A DNA stretch of 64,000 nucleotides, taken from contig NZ_AFHI01000002.1 in NCBI RefSeq assembly GCF_000217935.1, positions 62,001 to 126,000 of the forward strand. Reading direction: 5' to 3'. Shown one piece after another: positions 57,330 to 64,000 of the stretch. The stretch comes from Rheinheimera sp. A13L. GTDB lineage: Bacteria; Pseudomonadota; Gammaproteobacteria; Enterobacterales; Alteromonadaceae. Position 1 is the stretch's first letter, and each line of letters opens with the position of its first letter. The notes beneath the pieces were generated by a model. The model was not told the origin of the DNA and did not search any database. It saw nothing but the letters and a program-made list of their open reading frames with translations. Made by a program: the position numbers and the translations under genes.

Positions 57330-58088
57330 ATGTCGGCTTTATTTTCGTTAAAAGGACAAACAGCTTTAGTTACAGGCGCCAGCCGTGGCTTGGGCAAAGC
57401 TATTGCACAGGCTTTGGCGCAAGCCGGTGCTTCGGTGATTTGCTGCAGCTCTCAAATAGAGGGGGCCAGCGCCACAGCCAGTCAGATTGAAGCTCGAGGT
57501 GGTCAGGCTTTTGCGCTGGCCGCTGATTTGTCTGATTTAGACCAGGTGCGTTTATTGGCAGAGCAGGCTTTAGCTCTGGGCCCGATACATATACTGGTGA
57601 ACTGCGGTGGCACTATTTTCCGAGCTCCTGCGGTGGATTACCCGATGGAAGAATGGCAGACCGTGATGCGGGTGAATCTGGATTCGGCATTTTTACTCAG
57701 CCAGTTGCTTGGTGCTGAAATGCTTAAACGTGGGCAAGGAAAAATTATCAATATTGCCTCTATGTTGTCTTACAGCGGCGGTATTACGGTACCGGCTTAT
57801 ACCGCAAGCAAACATGCCATTACAGGTTTAACCAAAGCTTTGGCGAACGAATGGGCCACTTCAGGTTTAAATATCAATGCCATAGCACCGGGTTATTTCC
57901 GTACCGACAATACCTTTGCTTTGCAGCAGGATGAAGTGCGTAATCAGGCCATATTAGCGCGTATCCCGGCAGGTCGTTGGGGTGAGCCTGAAGATTTAGC
58001 AGGCGCTGCTGTATTTTTAGCAAGCAGTGCCAGTAATTATGTCAATGGCCATGTACTGGCCGTGGATGGAGGCTGGCTGGCCCGTTAA
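57330..58088 (+). CDS. kduD: 2-dehydro-3-deoxy-D-gluconate 5-dehydrogenase
   Basis: A short-chain dehydrogenase of 252 residues. It reduces 2,5-diketo-3-deoxygluconate to 2-keto-3-deoxygluconate. The cofactor motif GASRGLGKAIAQ is near 17-28 and the catalytic Tyr-x3-Lys is in YTASKHA near 153. FSLKGQTALVTG at the start, VNCGGTIFRAPAVDY near 88 and the C-terminal NGHVLAVDGGWLAR fit KduD. The usual NNAG is NCGG here. AGGAG supports the start, and kduI follows 34 bases later. Confidence 0.93.
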   Translation: MSALFSLKGQTALVTGASRGLGKAIAQALAQAGASVICCSSQIEGASATASQIEARGGQAFALAADLSDLDQVRLLAEQALALGPIHILVNCGGTIFRAPAVDYPMEEWQTVMRVNLDSAFLLSQLLGAEMLKRGQGKIINIASMLSYSGGITVPAYTASKHAITGLTKALANEWATSGLNINAIAPGYFRTDNTFALQQDEVRNQAILARIPAGRWGEPEDLAGAAVFLASSASNYVNGHVLAVDGGWLAR

Positions 58089-58122
58089 GGCTAATTTATG
58101 CCAGTGAACGCAGGAGAATAAA

Positions 58123-58965
58123 ATGAATGTAATTTTTGAAAACCGTTTTGCCACAGCGCCCTTGGATGTCAAACACTACGACACCGAAAAGCTGCGGCAG
58201 AATTTTCTGATCGACAACCTGATGCAGGCCGATCAACTGGTGTTGTGTTACACCCACTACGAACGTTTGATTGTCGGCAGTGCAGTGCCTGTTCGGGCTC
58301 CAGTCTTGCTGCAAACAGTGGATGCGCTGAAAGCTGAATTTTTTCTGCAGCGCCGCGAACTGGGTGTGATCAATATTGGTGGCACCGGTTATGTTGAAGT
58401 AGATGGCAATAAATACGAGCTGGCGAACAAAGAAGCTTTGTATCTTGGCATGGGTTGTAAAAATGTCAGTTTCCATAGCCTGCACAGTGAAACTCCGGCC
58501 AAATTCTATTTAAATTCCACTCCCGCTCATCATGCTTATCCGGTACAGCATGTGCGGATGGCGGATTGTAAAAAGCTGGAGATGGGTGCTTTAGCCACCA
58601 GTAACGAGCGCATTATTTACCAGTTAATGATTAAAGAAGTAGTGCAAAGCTGTCAGTTACAAATGGGTTTAACTGTGCTGAGCCAAGGCAGTGTCTGGAA
58701 TACTATGCCAGCCCATCAGCACGACAGACGAATGGAAGCTTATTTTTATTTTGATCTGACGCCAGGTCAGGCTGTTTGTCACTTTATGGGGCAACCTGAT
58801 GAAACCCGTCATCTGTGGATGGGCAATGAGCAGGCTGTAGTCTCACCTCCCTGGTCTATTCACAGTGGCGTCGGCACAGGCAGCTATGCCTTTATCTGGG
58901 GTATGGCTGGTGAAAATCTGGATTATCACGATATGGATAAGTTTGGCCCTGATCAATTGAGGTAA
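58123..58965 (+). CDS. kduI: 5-dehydro-4-deoxy-D-glucuronate isomerase
   Basis: A cupin isomerase of 280 residues that converts 4-deoxy-L-threo-5-hexosulose uronate, from unsaturated galacturonate, to 2,5-diketo-3-deoxygluconate. Metal ligands are in PAHQHDRRMEAYFYF near 196-210 and near the C-terminus in WSIHSGVGTGSY. ERLIVGSAVPV near 46 and FHSLHSETPAKFYL near 117 are typical. AGGAG lies six bases before the ATG. It acts one step before KduD. Confidence 0.95.
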   Translation: MNVIFENRFATAPLDVKHYDTEKLRQNFLIDNLMQADQLVLCYTHYERLIVGSAVPVRAPVLLQTVDALKAEFFLQRRELGVINIGGTGYVEVDGNKYELANKEALYLGMGCKNVSFHSLHSETPAKFYLNSTPAHHAYPVQHVRMADCKKLEMGALATSNERIIYQLMIKEVVQSCQLQMGLTVLSQGSVWNTMPAHQHDRRMEAYFYFDLTPGQAVCHFMGQPDETRHLWMGNEQAVVSPPWSIHSGVGTGSYAFIWGMAGENLDYHDMDKFGPDQLR

Positions 58966-59015
58966 GGGGCACGGGGCTCTGGGGAGGGCTTCGTTGAGTA
59001 ACCTTTTAGTAATAC

Positions 59016-59049
59016 AGGGCAGCAATCACTGCGATAGACAGTGTGCCCT
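59016..59049 (+). repeat. Hairpin downstream of kduI
   Basis: AGGGCA pairs with TGCCCT and CACTG with CAGTG around CGATAGA, with a five-base bulge. There is no T run. It may end or stabilise the kduDI transcript before the TRAP genes. Confidence 0.5.
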
Positions 59050-59093
59050 TCGACAGCGCCAGCAGTACGAGCGCTGACTTATAAAAGAGACAT

Positions 59094-59215
59094 CCCCTAA
59101 GTAATTGGAGTTGCAGGGAGGCGACGATGGCTTGAGGCCCCATGAACATAGTAGCCCTATGTGATTGGGGCGAGAGTACTTCGTCAACAAAGCTGCAGCT
59201 TCAAGTACGACGGGG
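59094..59215. repeat. Small dispersed repeat, copy B
   Basis: A 122-bp element with imperfect inverted ends: CCCCTAAGTAATTGG on the left and, inverted, CCCCGTCGTACTTG on the right (about 16 of 22 positions). The centre folds as CCCCA-CATAG, loop TAGCC, CTATG-TGGGG (59138-59170). It is homologous, inverted, to 39735-39911 but lacks that copy's insertion. It ends 22 bases before the dctP start, so it probably lies in the leader of the TRAP transcript. It is likely a non-autonomous mobile repeat. Confidence 0.75.
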
Positions 59216-59237
59216 AAAGCAACAGGCAGGTTAGACG

Positions 59238-60254
59238 ATGAAACTCTTTACACTGCGCGGCGTATTGCTGTGCTGCGGTTTAATGACGCTGCTATTCACT
59301 ACAGGCTGTCAGCGCCAGCAAGAGCAGATCACCTTGCGCATGGCCCATACGCTGGATCAGGAGCATGTGGTTCACAAAGCTATGGTTTATATGGCAGAGC
59401 GGCTGGAACATTATTCTGCAGGCCAGATGCATATTCAGATTTACAGTGGTGGGCAGCTTGGCTCAGAACGTGAGCTGATAGAACTATTGCAGATTGGCAG
59501 TCTGGCTTTAACTAAAGTGTCGGCCAGTCCGCTTGAAGGTTTTGTGCCTAAGATGCAGGTGTTCAGTGTGCCTTATGTGTTCAGGGACAGCGCGCATTTA
59601 TGGGCCGTATTAAATGGCTCCATAGGCCAGGATTTACTCAATTCAATGCAAAAGGCCCGCTTGCATGGTTTGGGTTATTACGATGCGGGCAGCCGTAGTT
59701 TTTATACCACCAACAAAGCTGTGCATCAGCCTGCTGATTTAAAAGGTTTAAAGTTCCGCGTACCCAACAGCCAGACTGCTGTGCAGATGGTACAAACCTT
59801 AGGTGGCGCTGCGACTCCTGTCGACTGGGGTGAGCTCTACACAGCCCTGCAACAAGGTGTAGTGGATGGAGCAGAAAATAATCCACCCAGCTTTTATTTA
59901 TCCCGTCATTACGAATTATCCAAATACTACAGTCTGGACGAACACACCTCAGTGCCGGACGTAATTTTAATGAGTTTACCTGTCTGGGAAAGTCTGAATG
60001 CTCAGCAGCAAGGCTGGGTTCAACAAGCCATGAATGATTCAGTGCGTTATCAGCGTGAATTGTGGCAAGAGGCCAGTGATGATGCCTTAGCGAAAGTCAA
60101 AGCTGCCGGAGTGGAGGTGATTTATCCGGACAAAGCCGCTTTTGCTGCAGCAGTCAAGCCGCTGCATCAATCGTTGAAGGGCACTGAAGTGGGGGATTTG
60201 ATGGCAGAAATTGCATTGATCCAGGCTGAAACTGCAGGAGCGTCCAATGACTAA
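59238..60254 (+). CDS. TRAP transporter solute-binding lipoprotein (DctP type)
   Basis: A 338-residue solute receptor of a tripartite ATP-independent periplasmic transporter. The N-terminus ends in a lipobox (LLFTTGCQRQQ), unusual because most DctP proteins are soluble. LRMAHTLDQEHVVHKAM, then GGQLGSERELIELLQIG and the ligand-binding FRVPNSQTAVQMVQTLGG (conserved Arg) are family marks. Context with KduI, KduD and pectin enzymes suggests uptake of unsaturated or free uronates. It overlaps dctQ by eight bases. Confidence 0.9.
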   Translation: MKLFTLRGVLLCCGLMTLLFTTGCQRQQEQITLRMAHTLDQEHVVHKAMVYMAERLEHYSAGQMHIQIYSGGQLGSERELIELLQIGSLALTKVSASPLEGFVPKMQVFSVPYVFRDSAHLWAVLNGSIGQDLLNSMQKARLHGLGYYDAGSRSFYTTNKAVHQPADLKGLKFRVPNSQTAVQMVQTLGGAATPVDWGELYTALQQGVVDGAENNPPSFYLSRHYELSKYYSLDEHTSVPDVILMSLPVWESLNAQQQGWVQQAMNDSVRYQRELWQEASDDALAKVKAAGVEVIYPDKAAFAAAVKPLHQSLKGTEVGDLMAEIALIQAETAGASND

Positions 60255-60747
60255 ATTAGTGTTGTGGGTCGATTGGCTATTAAAGCGCAGTTTAATGCTG
60301 CTAATGGCCAGCATAGTGCTGGTGGTGTGCTGGCAGGTGTTGTCACGTTTTTTACTGACCAATCCCAGTTCAATGACGGAAGAAATTGCCCGCTGTTTAT
60401 TATTGTGGATTGCTATGTTAGGCGCAGCTTATGCCTATCGTACTGGTCAGCATTTAGGTCTGGATATAGTTACCAGCCGGATGCCGCCTTTGTGGCAGCA
60501 CCGTATTGCTTTTGTTTTAACTGCAGCAGTGGTGGTATTTGCGTCCATTGTGATGGTTTGGGGTGGTGGTGAACTGGTGTGGCTAACCTGGGAGCTGGAT
60601 CAAATGTCAGCGTCACTTGGGATCCGTATGGCCTGGATCTATATGGTCTTACCTTTGGCCGGGCTCTTGATCGCATTTTATGGTGTGTGTCAGCTGCGCT
60701 GTCTGGCGGCAAAAATTCAATTGGTTCCGGCAGAGGAGGCTGAATAA
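60247..60747 (+). CDS. TRAP transporter small membrane subunit (DctQ type)
   Basis: A 166-residue protein with four helices. WQVLSRFLLTNPSSMTEEIARCLLLWIAMLG near 29-59 is the DctQ signature, and DQMSASLGIRMAWIYMVLPLAG near 120 the C-terminal one. It joins with the large subunit to form the TRAP permease. It overlaps dctP by eight bases and dctM by one base (TAATG). Confidence 0.92.
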   Translation: MTKLVLWVDWLLKRSLMLLMASIVLVVCWQVLSRFLLTNPSSMTEEIARCLLLWIAMLGAAYAYRTGQHLGLDIVTSRMPPLWQHRIAFVLTAAVVVFASIVMVWGGGELVWLTWELDQMSASLGIRMAWIYMVLPLAGLLIAFYGVCQLRCLAAKIQLVPAEEAE

Positions 60748-62042
60748 TGGAATGGTCTGTACTTATTTTAATCTCTGTATTTTTTACTTTGTTGTTACTG
60801 AATGTGCCTATCTCCTTTTGTATTGGCTTAGCCACTTTATGCACCATGTTGCTGTCGATGGATTTATTGCCAGCTGTCACTACGCTGGCGCAGCGCATGG
60901 CGGGTGGTTTAAATAGCTTTGCTTTGCTGGCTATCCCGTTTTTTGTGTTATCAGGACTCTTGATGGGGCGGGGCGGTATCGCCAAACGGTTAATTGAAGC
61001 AGCTATGGCGTTGGTAGGCAGCTTGCCGGGTGGCCTGGCGTTGGTGAATGTGTTGTCCTGTATGTTATTTGGCGCTATCTCAGGTTCGGCAGTTGCAGCA
61101 ACTTCTGCCATCGGCAGCTTTATGGTGCCTGAGATGAAAAAGCAAGGCTACGATGTTAACTACAGTGCAGCTGTGACTGCAGCGGCGGCAACCACAGGCA
61201 TGTTAATACCCCCCAGTAATATAATGATTGTTTACGCCATCGCCAGTGGTGGTGTATCTATTGCTGCCTTATTTGTGGCTGGTTATTTGCCGGGTATTTT
61301 GTTGGGTACAGCGTTAATGCTGGTTTGTGCTGGCTACGCCAAAATGAAAGGTTATCCGCTGGCGGCCCGCTTGCCTTTGTCTTTAACCTTCAAAAAGCTG
61401 GCTGCAGCTATCCCTAGCTTGTTGATGATAGTGCTGGTGATAGGCGGCATTATCAGTGGTGCTTTTACTGCGACAGAGGCCGGTGCAATAGCAGTGGTTT
61501 ATTCATTTATTCTTGCGGTCTGTGTGTATCGCGAAGTAAAAGTCAAAGAGCTGCCGGCTATTTTACTGAAGTCGGCTGAAACTACAGCCATAGTGATGGC
61601 ATTAATTGCCACCTCTGCTGCTATGTCCTGGATATTATCTTACGAAAATATTCCGCAAACTGTCAGTCAGGGTTTACTGACCTTAAGTGAAAACCCACTG
61701 CTGATTTTGTTATTAATCAATATCATTTTGCTGGTGGTGGGCGCCTTTATGGACATGACACCAGCAGTGCTGATTTTCACCCCTATCTTCCTGCCAGTCG
61801 CGGTGGAGCTTGGCATGAGCCCGCTGCATTTTGGCATTATGCTGATTTTGAACCTGTCTATTGGTTTAGTTTCTCCTCCTGTCGGCAGTGTGCTTTTTGT
61901 CGCTTGTGCTGTGGCCAAAACTAAACTGGAATCCCTGATCAAGCCGCTGTTGCCTATGTATCTGGCCATGGTGGCGGTGTTATTGCTGGTCACTTATGTG
62001 CCGGCTATCAGTGAATTTTTGCCTAATTTGTTTGGGCTTTAG
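60747..62042 (+). CDS. TRAP transporter large membrane subunit (DctM type)
   Basis: A 431-residue Na+-coupled permease with about 12-13 helices. Family marks are ALLAIPFFVLSGLLMGRGGIAKRL near 60, SGSAVAATSAIGSFMVPEM near 112, AATTGMLIPPSNIMIVYA near 148 and MDMTPAVLIFTPIFLPV near 335. Na+-driven uptake fits the Na+ pump encoded at 14.9 kb. It is coupled to dctQ and followed eight bases later by the IclR-type gene. Confidence 0.94.
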   Translation: MEWSVLILISVFFTLLLLNVPISFCIGLATLCTMLLSMDLLPAVTTLAQRMAGGLNSFALLAIPFFVLSGLLMGRGGIAKRLIEAAMALVGSLPGGLALVNVLSCMLFGAISGSAVAATSAIGSFMVPEMKKQGYDVNYSAAVTAAAATTGMLIPPSNIMIVYAIASGGVSIAALFVAGYLPGILLGTALMLVCAGYAKMKGYPLAARLPLSLTFKKLAAAIPSLLMIVLVIGGIISGAFTATEAGAIAVVYSFILAVCVYREVKVKELPAILLKSAETTAIVMALIATSAAMSWILSYENIPQTVSQGLLTLSENPLLILLLINIILLVVGAFMDMTPAVLIFTPIFLPVAVELGMSPLHFGIMLILNLSIGLVSPPVGSVLFVACAVAKTKLESLIKPLLPMYLAMVAVLLLVTYVPAISEFLPNLFGL

Positions 62043-62050
62043 GAGCTGTT

Positions 62051-62827
62051 ATGACCAGTTATTTGATCCCAAATCTTGCCAATGCCTGTCGCATGATGGA
62101 GTTAGTGGCGGCCTCTGGTTCGGGTTTAACCTTATCCCAGTTGGAACAGCAACTGGCAGTGCCCCGAACCAGTGCTTTTCGTATTTTACAAACCCTTTGT
62201 CAGCAACAAATGTTGTATAAAGAAGGCAAAAAATACCGGGTGGGCAGCAGTTTGTACAAGATGGGGCTGGATTTATTGCAGCACCATCATTTGCATCAGC
62301 TGGCTGTGCCTGTACTGCATAAATTGACGATCAGCACTGGGCTCACCAGTCATCTGGCGTTACCGCGACCAGACGGTGCTTTAATAGCCGAAGTCTGTGA
62401 CAGCCCTAATCCCAGTCATCTGGCTGCCCGGCCTGGTTTTTTGGCCGATCTGCATTGTTCTGCCGGTGGCAAAGTGTTTTTGGCTTTTAACTACTTTGAT
62501 CAACTGGCTACTTTACCCGGATTGCAGCAAATGAGCGCCAGAACACCACAAAGCATTACCGATCTCAGTCGCTTGCGGGTAGAATTGCAAAGCGTTTTAG
62601 GCCGGGGTTATGCGCTGGACGATCAGGAGTATCAAGCCAACGTGCGTTGTATTGCAGTACCTATCCGCAATGCGCAAGGCACAGTGGTTGCTTCTCTGGG
62701 GGTTACAGGCTTAAGCAGTATTTTATGCAAACAACGTTTACCTCTGTTGGTTGCCGCTGTAAAACAAGCAGCTATCGATATTAGTCTGGCGTGCTACAGG
62801 CCGGCATTGCTGGCCAATGATAAATAA
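62051..62827 (+). CDS. IclR-family regulator, KdgR-like by context
   Basis: A 258-residue regulator. The N-terminal winged HTH (about 5-65) has TLSQLEQQLAVPRTSAFRILQTLCQQ. The effector domain (about 80-250) has SGLTSHLALPRPDGALIAEVCD, HCSAGGKVFLAF and CIAVPIRNAQGTVVASLGVTG. In pectin degraders the KdgR regulator of this family senses 2-keto-3-deoxygluconate. That role is inferred from context here. It is co-transcribed with the TRAP genes. Confidence 0.88.
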   Translation: MTSYLIPNLANACRMMELVAASGSGLTLSQLEQQLAVPRTSAFRILQTLCQQQMLYKEGKKYRVGSSLYKMGLDLLQHHHLHQLAVPVLHKLTISTGLTSHLALPRPDGALIAEVCDSPNPSHLAARPGFLADLHCSAGGKVFLAFNYFDQLATLPGLQQMSARTPQSITDLSRLRVELQSVLGRGYALDDQEYQANVRCIAVPIRNAQGTVVASLGVTGLSSILCKQRLPLLVAAVKQAAIDISLACYRPALLANDK

Positions 62828-62839
62828 CAGGATAAGTGG

Positions 62840-63880
62840 ATGATACAAAAAAGTTCGACCATTAATGATGTAGCCCGCCTGGCAGGTGTATCAAAACGCA
62901 CTGTATCGCGGGTGATCAATGGCTCTTTGAGTGTGGGTGACAGCACCAGAGTCCGGGTCGAGAAAATTATCGCTGAACTGAATTATTCGCCAAATACTCA
63001 GGCTCGTGGTCTGGCTTCCAGCCGCTCTTATCTATTAGGTTTAATTTACGATAACCCGGATGCCTTGTACTTAGATGACGTGCAACGAGGTGTACTGGAA
63101 ATTTGTTCTACTCTGGGCTATGAGCTGGTGGTGCATCCTTGCCGTTATCGCAGTGAAACCTTGGTGCAGGACTGCCTGAACTTTATCAACAGATCCAAAC
63201 TGGATGGTGTCATTGTATTGCCGCCGGTTTCTGAGCTGGAGTCTCTGGCGGAAGCGCTGAAAAACGCCGGACGACCTTATGTGCGCCTGACTTCTGTGGC
63301 TATTGATGAAGCTAAACATATAGTGGTATCGGACGATAGGTCCGCTGCTGCAGAAATGGCGCGTTATTTTGCTCAGTTAGGCCATCAGGACATTGCGTTT
63401 ATCAGTGGTCCTCAGCGTTATAAATCCTCTACCGAACGGATGGAGGGGTTTAAATTAGGTTTATCTGCTTATGGCATAGCCCTGAAAGCCGACCGTATTT
63501 TGGAAGGAAATAATACCTATGAAACAGGTATTGAATGCGCCCGCAGCCTGCTGAGTCAAAGCCCTTTGCCCACAGCAATTTTTGCTAATAACGATCAGAT
63601 GGCCGCAGGCGTACTGAAAGTAGCGCATCAAATGGGTATAGCTATTCCAGAGCAGTTGTCTGTCGCTGGTTTTGATGACAATTTACTGGCATCCAGAGTG
63701 ATACCAGCATTAACAACGATAAGGCGTCCGGTTCGGCAAATGGCGCAGTTAGCAACCACCAAAATGATTATGGTGATTGAACAAAATGACAAAGCGGCGC
63801 AACAAGTGGCGGCTAAAGTAGCGCCTACCCTGGTGGTGCGGGAATCCACAGCCAAGGCTGCAACAGTACTTCCTTCCTAA
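62840..63880 (+). CDS. LacI-family transcriptional regulator
   Basis: A 346-residue repressor. The N-terminal HTH reads STINDVARLAGVSKRTVSRVINGS near 6-29, and the hinge helix ends PNTQARGLAS. The periplasmic-binding-like sensor domain has VSDDRSAAAEMARYFAQLGH, GPQRYKSSTERMEGFKLGL and ANNDQMAAGVLKVAHQMG. VAGFDDNLLASRVIPALTTIRRP is the standard C-terminal segment. It lies 13 bases after the IclR gene and is a candidate to bind the paired sites at 56980-57035. Its effector is unknown but is probably a pectin-derived sugar acid. Confidence 0.92.
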   Translation: MIQKSSTINDVARLAGVSKRTVSRVINGSLSVGDSTRVRVEKIIAELNYSPNTQARGLASSRSYLLGLIYDNPDALYLDDVQRGVLEICSTLGYELVVHPCRYRSETLVQDCLNFINRSKLDGVIVLPPVSELESLAEALKNAGRPYVRLTSVAIDEAKHIVVSDDRSAAAEMARYFAQLGHQDIAFISGPQRYKSSTERMEGFKLGLSAYGIALKADRILEGNNTYETGIECARSLLSQSPLPTAIFANNDQMAAGVLKVAHQMGIAIPEQLSVAGFDDNLLASRVIPALTTIRRPVRQMAQLATTKMIMVIEQNDKAAQQVAAKVAPTLVVRESTAKAATVLPS

Positions 63881-63935
63881 GCTCAGCTGAATTTCTGTTT
63901 TTTTAGTTTTCCCAGTCTGATAAATAGAGTAAAGT

Positions 63936-63959
63936 GGTTTTATTAGAAAAAATGAAACC
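63936..63959. promoter_or_regulatory. Inverted repeat upstream of the next gene
   Basis: GGTTTTATT and AATGAAACC are inverted copies (eight of nine) around AGAAAA. It lies 56 bases after the LacI-type stop. A possible gene start follows (ATG at 63974 reading MALMLIFAE, signal-like) but is cut by the window end and cannot be judged. Confidence 0.4.
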
Positions 63960-64000
63960 ATCTGCTGACTGGGATGGCGCTGATGTTGATTTTTGCAGAA

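Noticed and set aside
60470-61111. 213-codon antisense frame over dctQ and dctM
   Set aside because: Both genes on the plus strand are certain; the antisense frame comes from their codon bias.

Overview
The window comes from a chromosome of a marine or freshwater gammaproteobacterium of the Alteromonadales/Chromatiales type. Gene content and order resemble Rheinheimera and its relatives, but this is an inference from the protein families, not a database match. Evidence includes a complete Na+-translocating NADH:quinone reductase operon with its maturation factor NqrM, FabV as enoyl reductase, ErpA, RdgC, a catalytic-only PyrB, a HexR-like box before talB-pgi, and the small DUF3545 protein. 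No rRNA, tRNA, CRISPR array or prophage was seen.

Layout. 1-1.5 kb is a small accessory patch: a 266-bp MITE-like element with 24-bp terminal inverted repeats sits in the 3' part of a secreted-protein gene, next to an IS630-type transposase remnant. 1.5-7.3 kb holds hemL, pyrB, a ClC-hemJ pair, a coiled-coil membrane protein and erpA. 7.4-13.2 kb holds a small XRE regulator behind a structured intergenic region, an rlmG-yajG-ppiA-(unknown)-ampG series, alkB and bolA. 13.4-21.1 kb is fabV, then nqrABCDEF behind a structured leader, then nqrM. 21.2-34.2 kb holds a leucyl aminopeptidase, a purine permease, a periplasmic metallo-beta-lactamase-fold protein, a large hybrid sensor kinase, HIT and HDOD proteins, rdgC, and a divergent signalling block (sensor kinase; receiver, CheC-like phosphatase, PAS-GGDEF). 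34.2-39.7 kb is thrL-thrABC-ung, with a classical Thr/Ile attenuator. 40-49.8 kb holds DUF3545, pgi, talB, yaaA, gsk, a solute-binding-like protein, srmB, trmN and a YcaQ-type glycosylase.

49.8-63.9 kb is a pectin/rhamnogalacturonan utilisation locus. On the minus strand are a TonB-dependent receptor, a lipoprotein joining DUF4861 to a GH105 unsaturated rhamnogalacturonyl hydrolase, and a secreted protein joining a CE8 pectinesterase-like helix to a rhamnogalacturonan acetylesterase. On the plus strand are kduD, kduI, a three-part TRAP transporter, an IclR-type and a LacI-type regulator. The proposed flow is: oligomers enter through the receptor, are deacetylated, demethylated and cut in the periplasm, unsaturated uronate enters through the TRAP system, and KduI and KduD convert it to 2-keto-3-deoxygluconate. 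The kinase and aldolase for that product are not in the window. Two adjacent LacI-type operator-like sites lie between the receptor and kduD.

Most of the window is ordinary core chromosome. The points most worth a second look are the two small-repeat families, the two enzyme fusions and their operator pair, the ClC protein with valine at the proton-glutamate position, the structured nqr leader, and the kinase/receiver/CheC/GGDEF block.
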